This document shows positions 25,773 through 33,766 of a stretch of 64,000 bases of DNA, one piece after another. The notes beneath the pieces are model-generated. The model searched no databases, was not told where the DNA came from, and saw nothing but the letters and a program-made list of their open reading frames with translations. Each line of letters opens with the position of its first letter. Positions within the stretch are counted from its first letter, which is position 1. The position numbers were made by a program, and so were the translations under genes. Source of the DNA: Micromonospora sp. NBC_00389 (lineage in GTDB: Bacteria > Actinomycetota > Actinomycetes > Mycobacteriales > Micromonosporaceae); contig NZ_CP107947.1 of NCBI RefSeq assembly GCF_036059255.1, forward strand, positions 3,410,001 through 3,474,000. Direction: 5' to 3'.

Positions 25773-26294
25773 ATGGGTATCCACCGGCTCAACCACGCGG
25801 TCCTCTACGTCAGTGACCTCGCCCGCAGCGTCGCCTTCTACCGCGACGTGCTGGGCTTCCGCCCGGTGGCGATGACTCCGGACGGCTTCCGGGGCGCCAC
25901 CTTCCTCCAGGCCCCCGACTCGACCAACGACCACGACCTCGGCCTGTTCGAGATCGGCGCCGGCGCCGGACGGTCGACCGCCGGCCGGGCCACCGTCGGG
26001 CTCTACCACCTGGCCTGGGAGGTGGACACCCTCGACGAGCTGGCCGCCACCGCCGAGCGGCTCACCGCCGCCGGCGCGCTGGTCGGCACCTCCGACCACG
26101 GCACCACCAAGAGCCTCTACGGGCAGGACCCGGACGGCCTGGAGTTCGAGATCGTCTGGCTGGTCCCGGCCGACCGGCTCGACGACGCCGCGCTGGCCGC
26201 GCGCAAGCGGATCGGCCGGCTCGACCTGGCCGCCGAGCGGCAGCGCTACGGCGGGCAGACCCGGGGCGGGGTGGGGATCTCCGTCCCGGCCTGA
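25773..26294 (+). CDS. VOC-family (glyoxalase/extradiol dioxygenase-like) protein
   Basis: 173 residues with one full VOC module: LNHAVLYVSDLARSVAFYRD with the first metal His, VGLYHLAWEV with the second, and DPDGLEFEIVW with the terminal Glu ligand. This suits a catechol 2,3-dioxygenase-like or glyoxalase-like metalloenzyme. Pairing with a MarR regulator suggests a role in quinone, phenol or electrophile detoxification, by inference. Confidence 0.88.
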   Translation: MGIHRLNHAVLYVSDLARSVAFYRDVLGFRPVAMTPDGFRGATFLQAPDSTNDHDLGLFEIGAGAGRSTAGRATVGLYHLAWEVDTLDELAATAERLTAAGALVGTSDHGTTKSLYGQDPDGLEFEIVWLVPADRLDDAALAARKRIGRLDLAAERQRYGGQTRGGVGISVPA

Positions 26295-26318
26295 CCGGCC
26301 ATACGGTAGAACGGACCG

Positions 26319-27212
26319 ATGCCGACCAACCGGACCACCAACTTCCTTCGCGAGCTGCTGGTCCGCCAGTTGACGACCTGGCTGCCCGCGGCCCTGCAAC
26401 GCTCCCGGCGGGCCACCGTCGCCCTGGCATGGGCGGGCGCCGACGAAGGCGGCGGCGCGGAGGCCGCGCTGCGGGTGATCGCCGGGCACGCCGACCAGGT
26501 GCGGGGCCGGCGGGTGACCGTGCTGGTACTGGCCGACGGGGCGGCTGACCTGCCGGCCCGGCTCGGCCCGGTCGAGGCGGAGTTGCCCGCCGAGGTCACC
26601 GTCCACCTGCTGCCCGGTGTTCCGGACCGGCTGCCGGTCGCCGTGAAGGCGGCCGGCGCGGCCGGCTCTCCGCTGTTCTCCTTCGTGGACCTGCCCGGCG
26701 CCGCGACTCCGGAGCTGCTCACCGCCACGAGCAACGGCCGCGCTGGCGAGGTGCTGCTGCACGCCGGGAGCGGCACCCGCGACGCCCTCATCGCTGCCGG
26801 CTTCCCGCTGGTCGCCGAGGTGGTGCCGGTGCTCCCGGACAACGAGGCGGCCGGCGTGATCGCGTTCGGCAGCCGCTCGGACCGGAGCCTGGAGGCGGTC
26901 CGCGACGCGCTCTGGGCGATCGGCGCGGATCTCGACGTGCGCTACCGCGACCCGGCAGACCCGGCGGGGGCGCCGGTCGACGTGGCCGGCGATCCCAACC
27001 CCGAGGCGCTGGCCCGAGAGCTGCTGGCCGAGCTGCGCCGAGGCGGGTCGCGACCGGTCACCGAACTACGCCGGCACACCCTCACCACCACCGTCTACCG
27101 GGCGGCCGACGCCAACCGGGCGCTCACCGCCCTGCTCGAGGCGGGCGACGTGCGCCGCGAACGCGAGGCCGGCCGGCTGGCCGGCGACGAGATCATCACT
27201 GTGCGGGGCTGA
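26319..27212 (+). CDS. Conserved-looking protein of unknown function
   Basis: 297 residues, no signal peptide or membrane helix. The N-terminal half reads like an alpha/beta fold (VTVLVLADGAADLPARLGPV, VTVHLLPGVPDRLPVAVKAA, SPLFSFVDLPG). The C-terminus (ELRRHTLTTTVYRAADANRA, LTALLEAGDVRRERE) resembles a winged-helix-like end as found after methyltransferase-type or three-Cys-motif partner proteins. I cannot assign a family. The gene follows the VOC gene by 24 bp and could share its transcript. Confidence 0.65.
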   Translation: MPTNRTTNFLRELLVRQLTTWLPAALQRSRRATVALAWAGADEGGGAEAALRVIAGHADQVRGRRVTVLVLADGAADLPARLGPVEAELPAEVTVHLLPGVPDRLPVAVKAAGAAGSPLFSFVDLPGAATPELLTATSNGRAGEVLLHAGSGTRDALIAAGFPLVAEVVPVLPDNEAAGVIAFGSRSDRSLEAVRDALWAIGADLDVRYRDPADPAGAPVDVAGDPNPEALARELLAELRRGGSRPVTELRRHTLTTTVYRAADANRALTALLEAGDVRREREAGRLAGDEIITVRG

Positions 27213-27236
27213 GCGCGGCGCGCCGGCCGGCGTCAC

Positions 27237-27695
27237 CCGGCCACGGACGCCGAGCAGGGTGCCGGTGATTCACCAGCACCCCGCTCGACCCCCGACGCTA
27301 CCAAGATGCGGGCCAGTGCTCCGCCCCTCCGGGTTGCGCCGCCGACGGACCCGGCGAAGTGCGAGGCTGACCAGAGCCGGTTGGTCCGGTAGTAGTGGCG
27401 AATGAGGTCGGGGAACTCCTGGTGCATCCGATGGGAGGAGACGCCCTTCAGGCTGTCGACCAGCCTCGCCAGGGCCACCTTGGATGGGAAGTTGACCAGG
27501 TGCACGTGCTCGCCTTCGCCGTTGAACGACCAGGTCGCACTCGCAGTCGGTGCACACCGACTGCATAATTTCCTCCAGGCGAACCAAGTGCCTGTCGGTG
27601 AACACGCGGTGCCGGAACTTTGTCACGAAGACCAAGCGGGCGTGCAGCACGAAGACGCAGTGCCGACCGGTACGAACGATGTCAATCTTGGTCAT
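27237..27695 (-). pseudogene. tnpA: tnpA, Y1 (HUH) transposase, frameshifted and decayed
   Basis: Starts as MTKIDIVRTGRHCVFVLHAR and runs to CECDLV near 27525. The reading frame then shifts and continues as FNGEGEHVHLVNFPSKVALA, LVDSLKGVSSHRMHQEFPDL, up to HFAGSVGGA. The HUH motif is recognisable as HVH, and one residue is missing from the usual HVHLLVNFP block. The C-terminal helix with the catalytic Tyr and the usual QYIE-type motif cannot be found. So there is at least one frameshift and a lost active-site residue; the element should not transpose without help in trans. Confidence 0.8.
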
Positions 27696-27709
27696 AGGCC
27701 GATGCTAAA

Positions 27710-29065
27710 TTGTCCGATGTGCAGCTTCGGTACAACTACCGCGTCTACCCGACGCCCTCGCAGCGGGAAGCGCTGGCGCGGGCGTTCGGGTGCGCGCGGG
27801 TGGTGTACAACGACGGGCTGCGCGCACGGCAGGAAGCCCGGGAGGCCGGGCTGCCGTACATCTCCGACGGGGACCTGTCCAAGCAGGTGATCACCGAGGC
27901 GAAGAAGACTGAGGTCCGCGCCTGGCTGGGCGAGGTGTCCTCGGTGGTGCTCCAGCAGGCCCTCGCGGACCTGAACAACGCCTACCGCAGCTTCTTCGCC
28001 TCTGTCACCGGCGGGCGCAAGGGGCGCAAGGTCGCGCCGCCGCGGTTCCGGTCGCGCAAGGACAACCGGCAGGCTATCCGGTTCACCAAGAACTCCCGGT
28101 TCGCGGTGCTGGACAGCGGGCGGCTGCGCCTGCCGAAGGTCGGCGATCTGGCGGTGCGTTGGTCCCGGCAGCTTCCAGTGGACCCTTCCTCAGTGACGCT
28201 CATCAAGGATGCTGCGGGCCGGTACTTCGCCTCGTTTGTCGTGCAAACCGCCGATGAGTCGCTGCCGCCAGCCGAATCCGAGGTGGGCATCGACCTGGGC
28301 CTGACCCACTTCGCTGTCCTGTCCGACGGCACGAAGGTGGTCGCGCCGAAGTTCCTACGTCGGGCCGCCCGCAAACTGCGGCGATTGCAGCAGGATCTCT
28401 GCCGCAAGCAGCGGGGCAGCAACAACCGCACCAAGGCCGTCGTTAAGGTCGCCCGAGCTCACGAGCGGGTGGCCGACACCCGGCGAGACTGGCAGCACAA
28501 GCTCTCGACGCGGATCATCCGCGATAACCAAGCGGTGTACGTCGAGGACCTGTCCGTGAGCGGACTCGCTCGGACCCGGCTTGCCAAGAGTGTCCACGAC
28601 GCCGGGTGGGCCAGCTTCACCGCCATGTTGGAGTACAAGGCCGCCCGGTACGGGCGCACCTTCGCCCGCATCGACCGGTTCGCGCCCACGTCCCAGACGT
28701 GCTCGGTGTGCGGCCGGATCGACGGACCCAAGCCGCTGAACGTCCGGTCGTGGACCTGCCTGTGCGGGCACACCCACGACCGGGACGTCAATGCGGCCAT
28801 CAACGTGCTCGCGGCGGGACGCGCCGAGAGCCTAAACGCCTGTGGAGCGCAGGTAAGACCGGCACCCGTGCCGGCGCAGCGCCATGAAGCAGGAATCCGC
28901 TCGGGCGTTGCGCGCTGTTTCGCGCGCAGCGCGGAGGGAATCTCTACCCTTGAGGGCAGAGAGAACGTCAAGACCGGGACTTGTCCTGCTTCCAGGACAG
29001 CGGACCCGGCAGGTCGACCCGGTGCGCCTTGGCCTTCGAGTTCCAGGACCAGCGCCCGATCTTGA
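27710..29065 (+). CDS. tnpB: TnpB, IS605-type RNA-guided nuclease, stop codon lost
   Basis: Starts at TTG 27710 or GTG 27719 (MQLRYNYRVYPTPSQ). The N-terminal helical region, split RuvC and zinc ribbon are intact: catalytic Asp in VGIDLGLTHFAV, Glu in VYVEDLSV, Asp in HDRDVNAAINVL, zinc Cys in CSVCG and TCLCG. TnpB is an omega-RNA-guided DNA nuclease that helps the element persist. The normal end would be near 28832, where the second tnpB in this window has GAGAGG-TGA-AAC; here it reads GAGAGC-CTA-AAC. Translation would continue about 77 codons through the right end and out of the element, giving 451 residues instead of the usual 370-400. Confidence 0.85.
   Translation: MSDVQLRYNYRVYPTPSQREALARAFGCARVVYNDGLRARQEAREAGLPYISDGDLSKQVITEAKKTEVRAWLGEVSSVVLQQALADLNNAYRSFFASVTGGRKGRKVAPPRFRSRKDNRQAIRFTKNSRFAVLDSGRLRLPKVGDLAVRWSRQLPVDPSSVTLIKDAAGRYFASFVVQTADESLPPAESEVGIDLGLTHFAVLSDGTKVVAPKFLRRAARKLRRLQQDLCRKQRGSNNRTKAVVKVARAHERVADTRRDWQHKLSTRIIRDNQAVYVEDLSVSGLARTRLAKSVHDAGWASFTAMLEYKAARYGRTFARIDRFAPTSQTCSVCGRIDGPKPLNVRSWTCLCGHTHDRDVNAAINVLAAGRAESLNACGAQVRPAPVPAQRHEAGIRSGVARCFARSAEGISTLEGRENVKTGTCPASRTADPAGRPGAPWPSSSRTSARS
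28800..28971 (+). ncRNA. Probable omega RNA region of the first tnpB
   Basis: In IS605-type elements the guide RNA scaffold is made from the tnpB 3' end and the right end. Here that stretch includes AACGCCTGTGGAGC, the GCGCGC-rich hairpin at about 28905-28933 and the terminal hairpin, ending at TCAA (28971). The guide would be the flank from 28972 (GACCGGGACTTGTCCTGCTT). The 5' limit is approximate. Confidence 0.45.
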
Positions 29066-29147
29066 TGCTCCAGGAGGAGAAACCGTTCTCGGTGAAGTTC
29101 AGGATGATCGGACCGTACTTCTTGCGCTTGCGAAACATGAGGCCCAT
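28968..29147 (-). CDS. DUF4236-type small basic protein
   Basis: 59 residues beginning MGLMFRKRKKYGPIILNFTE, then NGFSSWSIKIGRWSWNSKAK, very Lys/Arg/Trp-rich. This matches the small actinobacterial DUF4236 form (FRKR...LNFTENG...SWSIKIG). The ATG has GGAG eight bases upstream. The stop codon lies in the right end of the IS605 element, so the last codons touch foreign DNA. Function unknown. Divergent from the sulfonate operon leader. Confidence 0.75.
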   Translation of the reverse strand: MGLMFRKRKKYGPIILNFTENGFSSWSIKIGRWSWNSKAKAHRVDLPGPLSWKQDKSRS

Positions 29148-29395
29148 CGGAGGACTCCCTTCGTCACCGTTCCCTGCCGTGTCGAAACCGAACATGCCCG
29201 AACCGGCGATTTCTGAAACCCTCTTCGGGTCCGCTCTGGACAGTGGGCCGCACGCACCACGAATCTCTATCCAACAGATAGGTGTTGCGGGGCGGTAAAC
29301 GCTGGTGGAGGCGGCTCGTAACATAGTCAGGGACATAAATCTCACCTTCTGGAAGACCGTTGACCGGTCGATCCCACCGCCGGCAGCATGGGGTC

Positions 29396-29473
29396 ATGTC
29401 GCAGCGGGATGAGCTTCTCCTCACCGCTCGCGTGCACGTCGACCTGGTCCGGCACGCGAGCGCGCTCTGTTGA
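29396..29473 (+). CDS. Cysteine-type leader peptide (uORF) of the sulfonate operon
   Basis: A 25-codon ORF reading MSQRDELLLTARVHVDLVRH then ASALC and a stop. It matches the actinobacterial 'putative leader peptide' pattern LTxRxHxDLxRxxSxxC that precedes sulfur-assimilation genes, where ribosome stalling or arrest at the terminal Cys codon reports cysteine supply. It lies 131 bp upstream of the sulfonate-type binding protein. GTTGAGC, spanning the last Cys codon and stop (29469-29475), is complementary to GCTCAAC at 29524-29530, so ribosome position could switch leader structure. The mechanism here is inference. Confidence 0.8.
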   Translation: MSQRDELLLTARVHVDLVRHASALC

Positions 29474-29604
29474 GCTGACCGGTTCATCCGGCTCGGCTCC
29501 AGCACCGCACTCCCACCGCCCGCGCTCAACGCGGAGCAGCGTGCCTTCGCGCCCATCACCTGGGCGTCCTGCGCTCCCATCGTGGACAGATCAGGAGACT
29601 CCTC
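29469..29604 (+). promoter_or_regulatory. Attenuator region between leader peptide and operon
   Basis: Contains GTTGAGC (29469) pairing with GCTCAAC (29524), and further GC-rich inverted segments (GCGGAGCAGCG near 29531). The first gene's RBS is in CAGGAGACTCCTCATG. A ribosome halted at the leader's Cys/stop would cover the 5' arm. No T-run terminator is visible, so control may act through Rho or RBS access. Confidence 0.5.
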
Positions 29605-30636
29605 ATGTCCCCACCCCGTCGTGCCGTCCTGCGTACCCTCGCCACCGCCGCCGTGCTGGCCCTGGTCACCGGCACCGCCGGCTGCGGTGGCGACGCCGAG
29701 GCCGGCGCCGGACAGGCCACGGAGCTGCGCTACCAGGGCTCGGCCGGCCAGGTCACCCTCCCCGAACTCGCCGCCGACCTCGGCTACCTCGGCGACGTCC
29801 GGCTCAACTGGATCGGCAACGTCACCGGTGGCCCGCAGGACATCCAGGCCACCGCCACCGGGCAGAGCGACTTCGGCGGCGCGTTCAACGGCGCCATCGT
29901 CAAGCTCGCCGCCGCCAACGCCCCGATCACCGCCGTGGTCAGCTACTACGGCTCCGACGCCCAGAGCTTCCAGGGCTACTACGTGCTCGACGACAACCCG
30001 ATCCGCGGCCCCCGCGACCTGATCGGCAAGAAGGTCGGCATGAACACCCTCGGCGCGCACGCCGAGGCGGTGCTGAAGACCTGGCTCGCCCGCGGCCGGC
30101 TCACCCCGGCCGAGATCAAGCAGGTCGAGCTGGTCGCCCTGCCGCCGGTCAACACCGAACAGTCGCTGCGCCAGAAGCAGATCGACGTCGCGGTGCTCGG
30201 CGGGGTGATCCGGGACAAGGCGATCGCCAGTGGCGGCATCCGTACCGTCTTCACCGACCACGAACTGCTCGGCGCGTTCAGCGCCGGCACCTACGTCTTC
30301 CGTGACGACTTCATCAAGCGCAACCCGGACACCGTCAAGGCGTTCGTCACCGGGGTCGGCAAGGCCATCGAGTGGGCCCGCACCCAGCCGCGGGAGACCG
30401 TGGTCGCCCGGATGCGGGACATCATCGCCAAGCGTGGCCGCAACGAGGACCCGTCGCTGGTCGCGTACTGGAAGAGCAGCGGCGTCGCCGGTCGCGGCGG
30501 GGTGATCGGCGAGCAGGAGTTCGGCACCTGGATCGACTGGCTCGCCGCCGAGGGCGAGCTCAAGGGCGACCGGCCGAAGCCCGCCGACATCTACACCAAC
30601 CGGTTCAACCCCTTCGTGGACGGGGGCGGTGCGTGA
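29605..30636 (+). CDS. Sulfonate/taurine-type ABC substrate-binding lipoprotein
   Basis: 343 residues with a lipoprotein signal (RRAVLRTLATAAVLALVTGT, lipobox TAGCGG). The mature domain is of the SsuA/TauA/ThiY NMT1-like fold: GQSDFGGAFNGAIVKLAAAN, DLIGKKVGMNTLGAHAEAVL, WLARGRLTPAEIK. It should bind an organosulfonate or related sulfur compound outside the membrane. First structural gene behind the Cys leader. Its stop overlaps the ATPase start (GTGA). Confidence 0.88.
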   Translation: MSPPRRAVLRTLATAAVLALVTGTAGCGGDAEAGAGQATELRYQGSAGQVTLPELAADLGYLGDVRLNWIGNVTGGPQDIQATATGQSDFGGAFNGAIVKLAAANAPITAVVSYYGSDAQSFQGYYVLDDNPIRGPRDLIGKKVGMNTLGAHAEAVLKTWLARGRLTPAEIKQVELVALPPVNTEQSLRQKQIDVAVLGGVIRDKAIASGGIRTVFTDHELLGAFSAGTYVFRDDFIKRNPDTVKAFVTGVGKAIEWARTQPRETVVARMRDIIAKRGRNEDPSLVAYWKSSGVAGRGGVIGEQEFGTWIDWLAAEGELKGDRPKPADIYTNRFNPFVDGGGA

Positions 30637-31562
30637 GCACCGACAAGATCCTCTTCGACCAGGTGAGCAAGACCTTCCCGGTCCGCGCCACCCGGCGTGG
30701 CGCCGCGGGCGCGGTCACCGCGCTGGACCGGGTGACCCTCGGGGTACGCCCCGGCGAGTTCCTGGTCGTCGTCGGCCCGAGCGGCTGCGGCAAGTCCACC
30801 CTGCTCGACCTGCTCGGCGGGCTCACCGCGCCGACCGGCGGGCAGGTGCTGGTCGACGGCCGCCCGGTCACCGGCCCCGGCCTGGACCGGGGCATCGTCT
30901 TCCAGCAGTACGCGCTGCTGCCCTGGCGCACCGCCGCCGGCAACGTCGCGTTCGGGCTGGAGGCCAAGGGGGTGCCCCGGGCCGAACGCGCCGACCTGAT
31001 CGACCACCACCTGGACCTGGTGGGCCTGCGCGGCTTCGCGGACCGCTACCCGCACGAGCTGTCCGGCGGAATGAAGCAGCGCGTCGCCATCGCCCGCAGC
31101 CTCGCCTACGACCCGGACGTGCTGCTGATGGACGAGCCGTTCGCCGCGCTGGACGCGCAGACCCGCGACTCGTTGCAGGACGAACTGGTGCGGATCTGGG
31201 CCCGCACCGGCAAGACCATCGTGTTCATCACCCACGGCATCGACGAGGCCGTGCACCTCGGCCAGCGGGTGGCGGTGCTGACCTCCCGGCCCGGGCGGGT
31301 CAAGGAGGTCATCGACATCGACCTCGGCGACCGGGACGCCGTCGAGGACGTCCGCTCCACCGACGCGTTCCGCCACCACCGGCACCAGATCTGGACGCTG
31401 CTACGCGACGAGGTGCGCGCCGCCCAGGCCGCCGAAGGCGCCGCCGCCAGCCGCACCGCCCACACCGGAGCAGCCGGTGGTCGTACCCCTGCCGTGGCCG
31501 GAGCCGACGCGCAGCGTGCGGCACCGGCGGCGACCCGTACCGAGGAGGCCCGCGTTGGTTGA
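30633..31562 (+). CDS. ABC transporter ATPase, SsuB/TauB type
   Basis: The GTG at 30633 overlaps the preceding stop and gives 309 residues; the longer open frame upstream is not coding. Walker A GPSGCGKST, Q-loop IVFQQYALLPWRT, signature ELSGGMKQRVAIARSLAYDP, Walker B VLLMDEPFAALD, H-loop FITHGIDEAV. It energises uptake with the adjacent permease. The last 50 residues are a low-complexity Ala tail that overlaps the permease start region. Confidence 0.93.
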   Translation: MSTDKILFDQVSKTFPVRATRRGAAGAVTALDRVTLGVRPGEFLVVVGPSGCGKSTLLDLLGGLTAPTGGQVLVDGRPVTGPGLDRGIVFQQYALLPWRTAAGNVAFGLEAKGVPRAERADLIDHHLDLVGLRGFADRYPHELSGGMKQRVAIARSLAYDPDVLLMDEPFAALDAQTRDSLQDELVRIWARTGKTIVFITHGIDEAVHLGQRVAVLTSRPGRVKEVIDIDLGDRDAVEDVRSTDAFRHHRHQIWTLLRDEVRAAQAAEGAAASRTAHTGAAGGRTPAVAGADAQRAAPAATRTEEARVG

Positions 31563-32418
31563 CATCGCCGAACGTCCAACCCGGCTGGAGGCGCCACCCG
31601 CCGTGCCCGGCGCGGCGGCCGATCCCGCCCCGCCCGGCCTGGCCGGTCGGCTGCTCGGCGCGGGCGGGAGGGTGCTGCACCGCACCGTCGCGATTGCCGC
31701 GCTGGCCGCGATCTGGGAGGGCGCACCCCGGCTCGGGCTGGTGGACCGGGTCTTCCTGCCCCCGCTGTCCGAGGTGCTGGTGGCCTGGTGGGAGCTGCTG
31801 CGCAGCGGGCAGCTCGCCGAGCACGTCGGGGCGAGCCTGACCCGGTCGCTGGCTGGGCTCGGCCTGGCCGTGCTCACCGCCATCCCGCTCGGGCTGCTGA
31901 TCGGCTGGTACCGGCCGCTCGCCGAGCTGCTCAGCCCGCTGCTGGAGGTGTTCCGCAACACCGCCGCGCTGGCGCTGCTACCGGTCTTCGTGCTCATCCT
32001 CGGCCTGGGGGAGACCTCCAAGATCGCGTTGGTGCTGTACGCCTGCTCCTGGCCGATCCTGCTGAACACCATCGCCGGGGTGAAGGGCGTCGACCCGCTG
32101 CTGATCCGGTCGGCCCGCTCGATGGGGCTCAACCACCTGCGGCTGTTCCAGAAGGTGATCCTGCCGGCTGCGGTGCCGACCATCTTCACCGGCATCCGAC
32201 TGGCCGGGGCGTACTCGATCCTGGTGCTGGTCGCGGCCGAGATGGTCGGCGCGAAGGCCGGCCTTGGCTACCTCATCAACTACGCGCAGTACAACTTCGC
32301 GATCCCCGACATGTACTCCGGGATCATCACGATCTCCGCCATCGGTCTGGTCGTCAACCAGCTCCTCGTCGCCCTGGAACGCCGCTTCTCCACCTGGCGC
32401 GTCGACGTCTCCGCCTGA
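31555..32418 (+). CDS. ABC transporter permease, SsuC/TauC type
   Basis: TTG start preceded by GAGGAGG, overlapping the ATPase gene by 8 bp; 287 residues. Six membrane helices with the EAA-like loop LIRSARSMGLNHLRLFQKVI. Forms the channel of the sulfonate-type importer with the two preceding gene products. A Pro/Ala-rich N-terminal tail of about 40 residues precedes helix 1. Confidence 0.92.
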   Translation: MVDIAERPTRLEAPPAVPGAAADPAPPGLAGRLLGAGGRVLHRTVAIAALAAIWEGAPRLGLVDRVFLPPLSEVLVAWWELLRSGQLAEHVGASLTRSLAGLGLAVLTAIPLGLLIGWYRPLAELLSPLLEVFRNTAALALLPVFVLILGLGETSKIALVLYACSWPILLNTIAGVKGVDPLLIRSARSMGLNHLRLFQKVILPAAVPTIFTGIRLAGAYSILVLVAAEMVGAKAGLGYLINYAQYNFAIPDMYSGIITISAIGLVVNQLLVALERRFSTWRVDVSA

Positions 32419-32431
32419 GAGGACACCCGCA

Positions 32432-33766
32432 ATGACCCGCACCCTGCACCTCAACGCGTTCCTGATGGGCGTCGGCCACCACGAGGCCGCCTGGCGGCAC
32501 CCCCGCACCGACCCGCGCCGGGTGACCGACGTGCGGCATTTCCAGGAACTGGCCCGCATCGCCGAGCGTGGCACCCTCGACTCGCTCTTCCTCGCCGACG
32601 GGCTCTCGGTCGGGCCGAACCCCCGGCACAACATCCACAGCGTCTTCGAACCGCTGACCCTGCTCGCCTCGCTGGCCGCGGTGACCGAACACATCGGTCT
32701 CATCGCGACCGTCTCCACCACCTACAACGAGCCGTTCCACATCGCCCGCAAGTTCGCCTCACTGGACCACCTCAGCAGCGGTCGAGCCGGCTGGAACATC
32801 GTCACCTCCGCCCAGGAGCGCGAGGCGGTCAACTTCAACCGGGACAGCCACCCCGCACACGCCGACCGGTACCGGCGGGCCGCCGAGTTCGTCGACGTGG
32901 CGATCAAGCTCTGGGACAGCTGGGAGGACGACGCGCTGGTCTTCGACACCGCGGCCGGGGTGATCGCCGACACTGACCGGGTGCACGAGGTGGCCCATCG
33001 CGGACCGGAGTTCCAGGTCCGGGGTCCGCTGAACATCCCCCGTGGGCCGCAGGGCCGGCCGCTGCTGGTGCAGGCCGGCTCGTCATCGGACGGGATCGGA
33101 TTCGCCGCCCGGTACGCCGAAGCGGTCTTCACCGCCCAGCAGACCCTCGCCGACGGCCAGAGCTTCTACGCCGAGCTGCGGCGGCAGGTCACCGCGGCCG
33201 GCCGGGACCCCGACCTCGTGAAGGTCCTGCCCGGCATCGCGCCGGTGATCGGCGGCACCGAGGCCGAGGCGCGGGCGCTCGCCGCCGAACTGGAGGAGCT
33301 GATCGTCCCCGACTACGCCCTCGCCCAGCTCTCCGGCATGCTCGGCATCGACCTGATCGGCCTGCCGCTGGACGGGCCGCTGCCGGAGCTGCCGGACGCC
33401 GACACCGTGCAGGCCCACCAGAGCCGCTACCAGCTCGTCACCGAGCTGGCCCGCCGCGAACAACTCACCATCCGGCAGTTGATCGGCCGGCTCGGTGCTG
33501 GCCGGGGCCACCGGGTGGTCGCCGGCACCCCGGAGCAGATCGCCGACCAGATCGAGCTGTGGTTCACCCGGGGCGCCGCGGACGGCTTCAACATCATGCC
33601 GCCGCACCTGCCCGGCGGGCTGGCCGACTTCGTCGACCACGTGGTGCCGGTGCTGCGCGCCCGTCGCCTGTTCCGCAGCGAGTACACCGGCCGGACCCTG
33701 CGCGAGCACTACGGCCTGCCCCGACCGGCCAGCTCGTACGCCGCGCCGGCGCTGGTGCCGGCGTGA
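32432..33766 (+). CDS. FMN-dependent LLM-class monooxygenase, NtaA/SnaA/DszA type
   Basis: ATG 13 bp after the permease stop, GAGAGGA upstream; 444 residues, typical for the NtaA/SnaA/SoxA subfamily. Family landmarks include LHLNAFLMGVGHHEAAWRHP, NPRHNIHSVFEPLTLLASLA, SGRAGWNIVTSA, PLLVQAGSSSDGI, GTPEQIADQIELWF and DGFNIMPPHLPGG. It should use reduced FMN and O2 to cleave a C-S or C-N bond in the imported compound. The paired flavin reductase supplies FMNH2. The Cys leader supports a sulfur substrate such as a sulfonate or sulfone. Confidence 0.9.
   Translation: MTRTLHLNAFLMGVGHHEAAWRHPRTDPRRVTDVRHFQELARIAERGTLDSLFLADGLSVGPNPRHNIHSVFEPLTLLASLAAVTEHIGLIATVSTTYNEPFHIARKFASLDHLSSGRAGWNIVTSAQEREAVNFNRDSHPAHADRYRRAAEFVDVAIKLWDSWEDDALVFDTAAGVIADTDRVHEVAHRGPEFQVRGPLNIPRGPQGRPLLVQAGSSSDGIGFAARYAEAVFTAQQTLADGQSFYAELRRQVTAAGRDPDLVKVLPGIAPVIGGTEAEARALAAELEELIVPDYALAQLSGMLGIDLIGLPLDGPLPELPDADTVQAHQSRYQLVTELARREQLTIRQLIGRLGAGRGHRVVAGTPEQIADQIELWFTRGAADGFNIMPPHLPGGLADFVDHVVPVLRARRLFRSEYTGRTLREHYGLPRPASSYAAPALVPA

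Larger units (their letters stand above)
27237..28971. mobile_element. IS605-type IS200/IS605-family element with divergent tnpA remnant and tnpB
   Basis: The right end is clear: a hairpin TCTCTACCC-TTGA-GGGCAGAGA at about 28941, then ...CGTCAA ending at 28971. The left end is placed after TCAC at 27233-27236, next to a small GGTGATTCACC hairpin (27262-27272). tnpA (minus) and tnpB (plus) diverge as in IS605. IS200/IS605 elements insert after a short target and leave no target duplication. Removing 27237-28971 rejoins the flanks into a sensible 3' end for the DUF4236 gene, which supports these limits. The left limit is inferred. Confidence 0.7.

Noticed and set aside
29260..29290. Riboswitch upstream of the sulfonate operon
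   Set aside because: No SAM or other known riboswitch core is recognisable. The Cys leader peptide explains the leader better.
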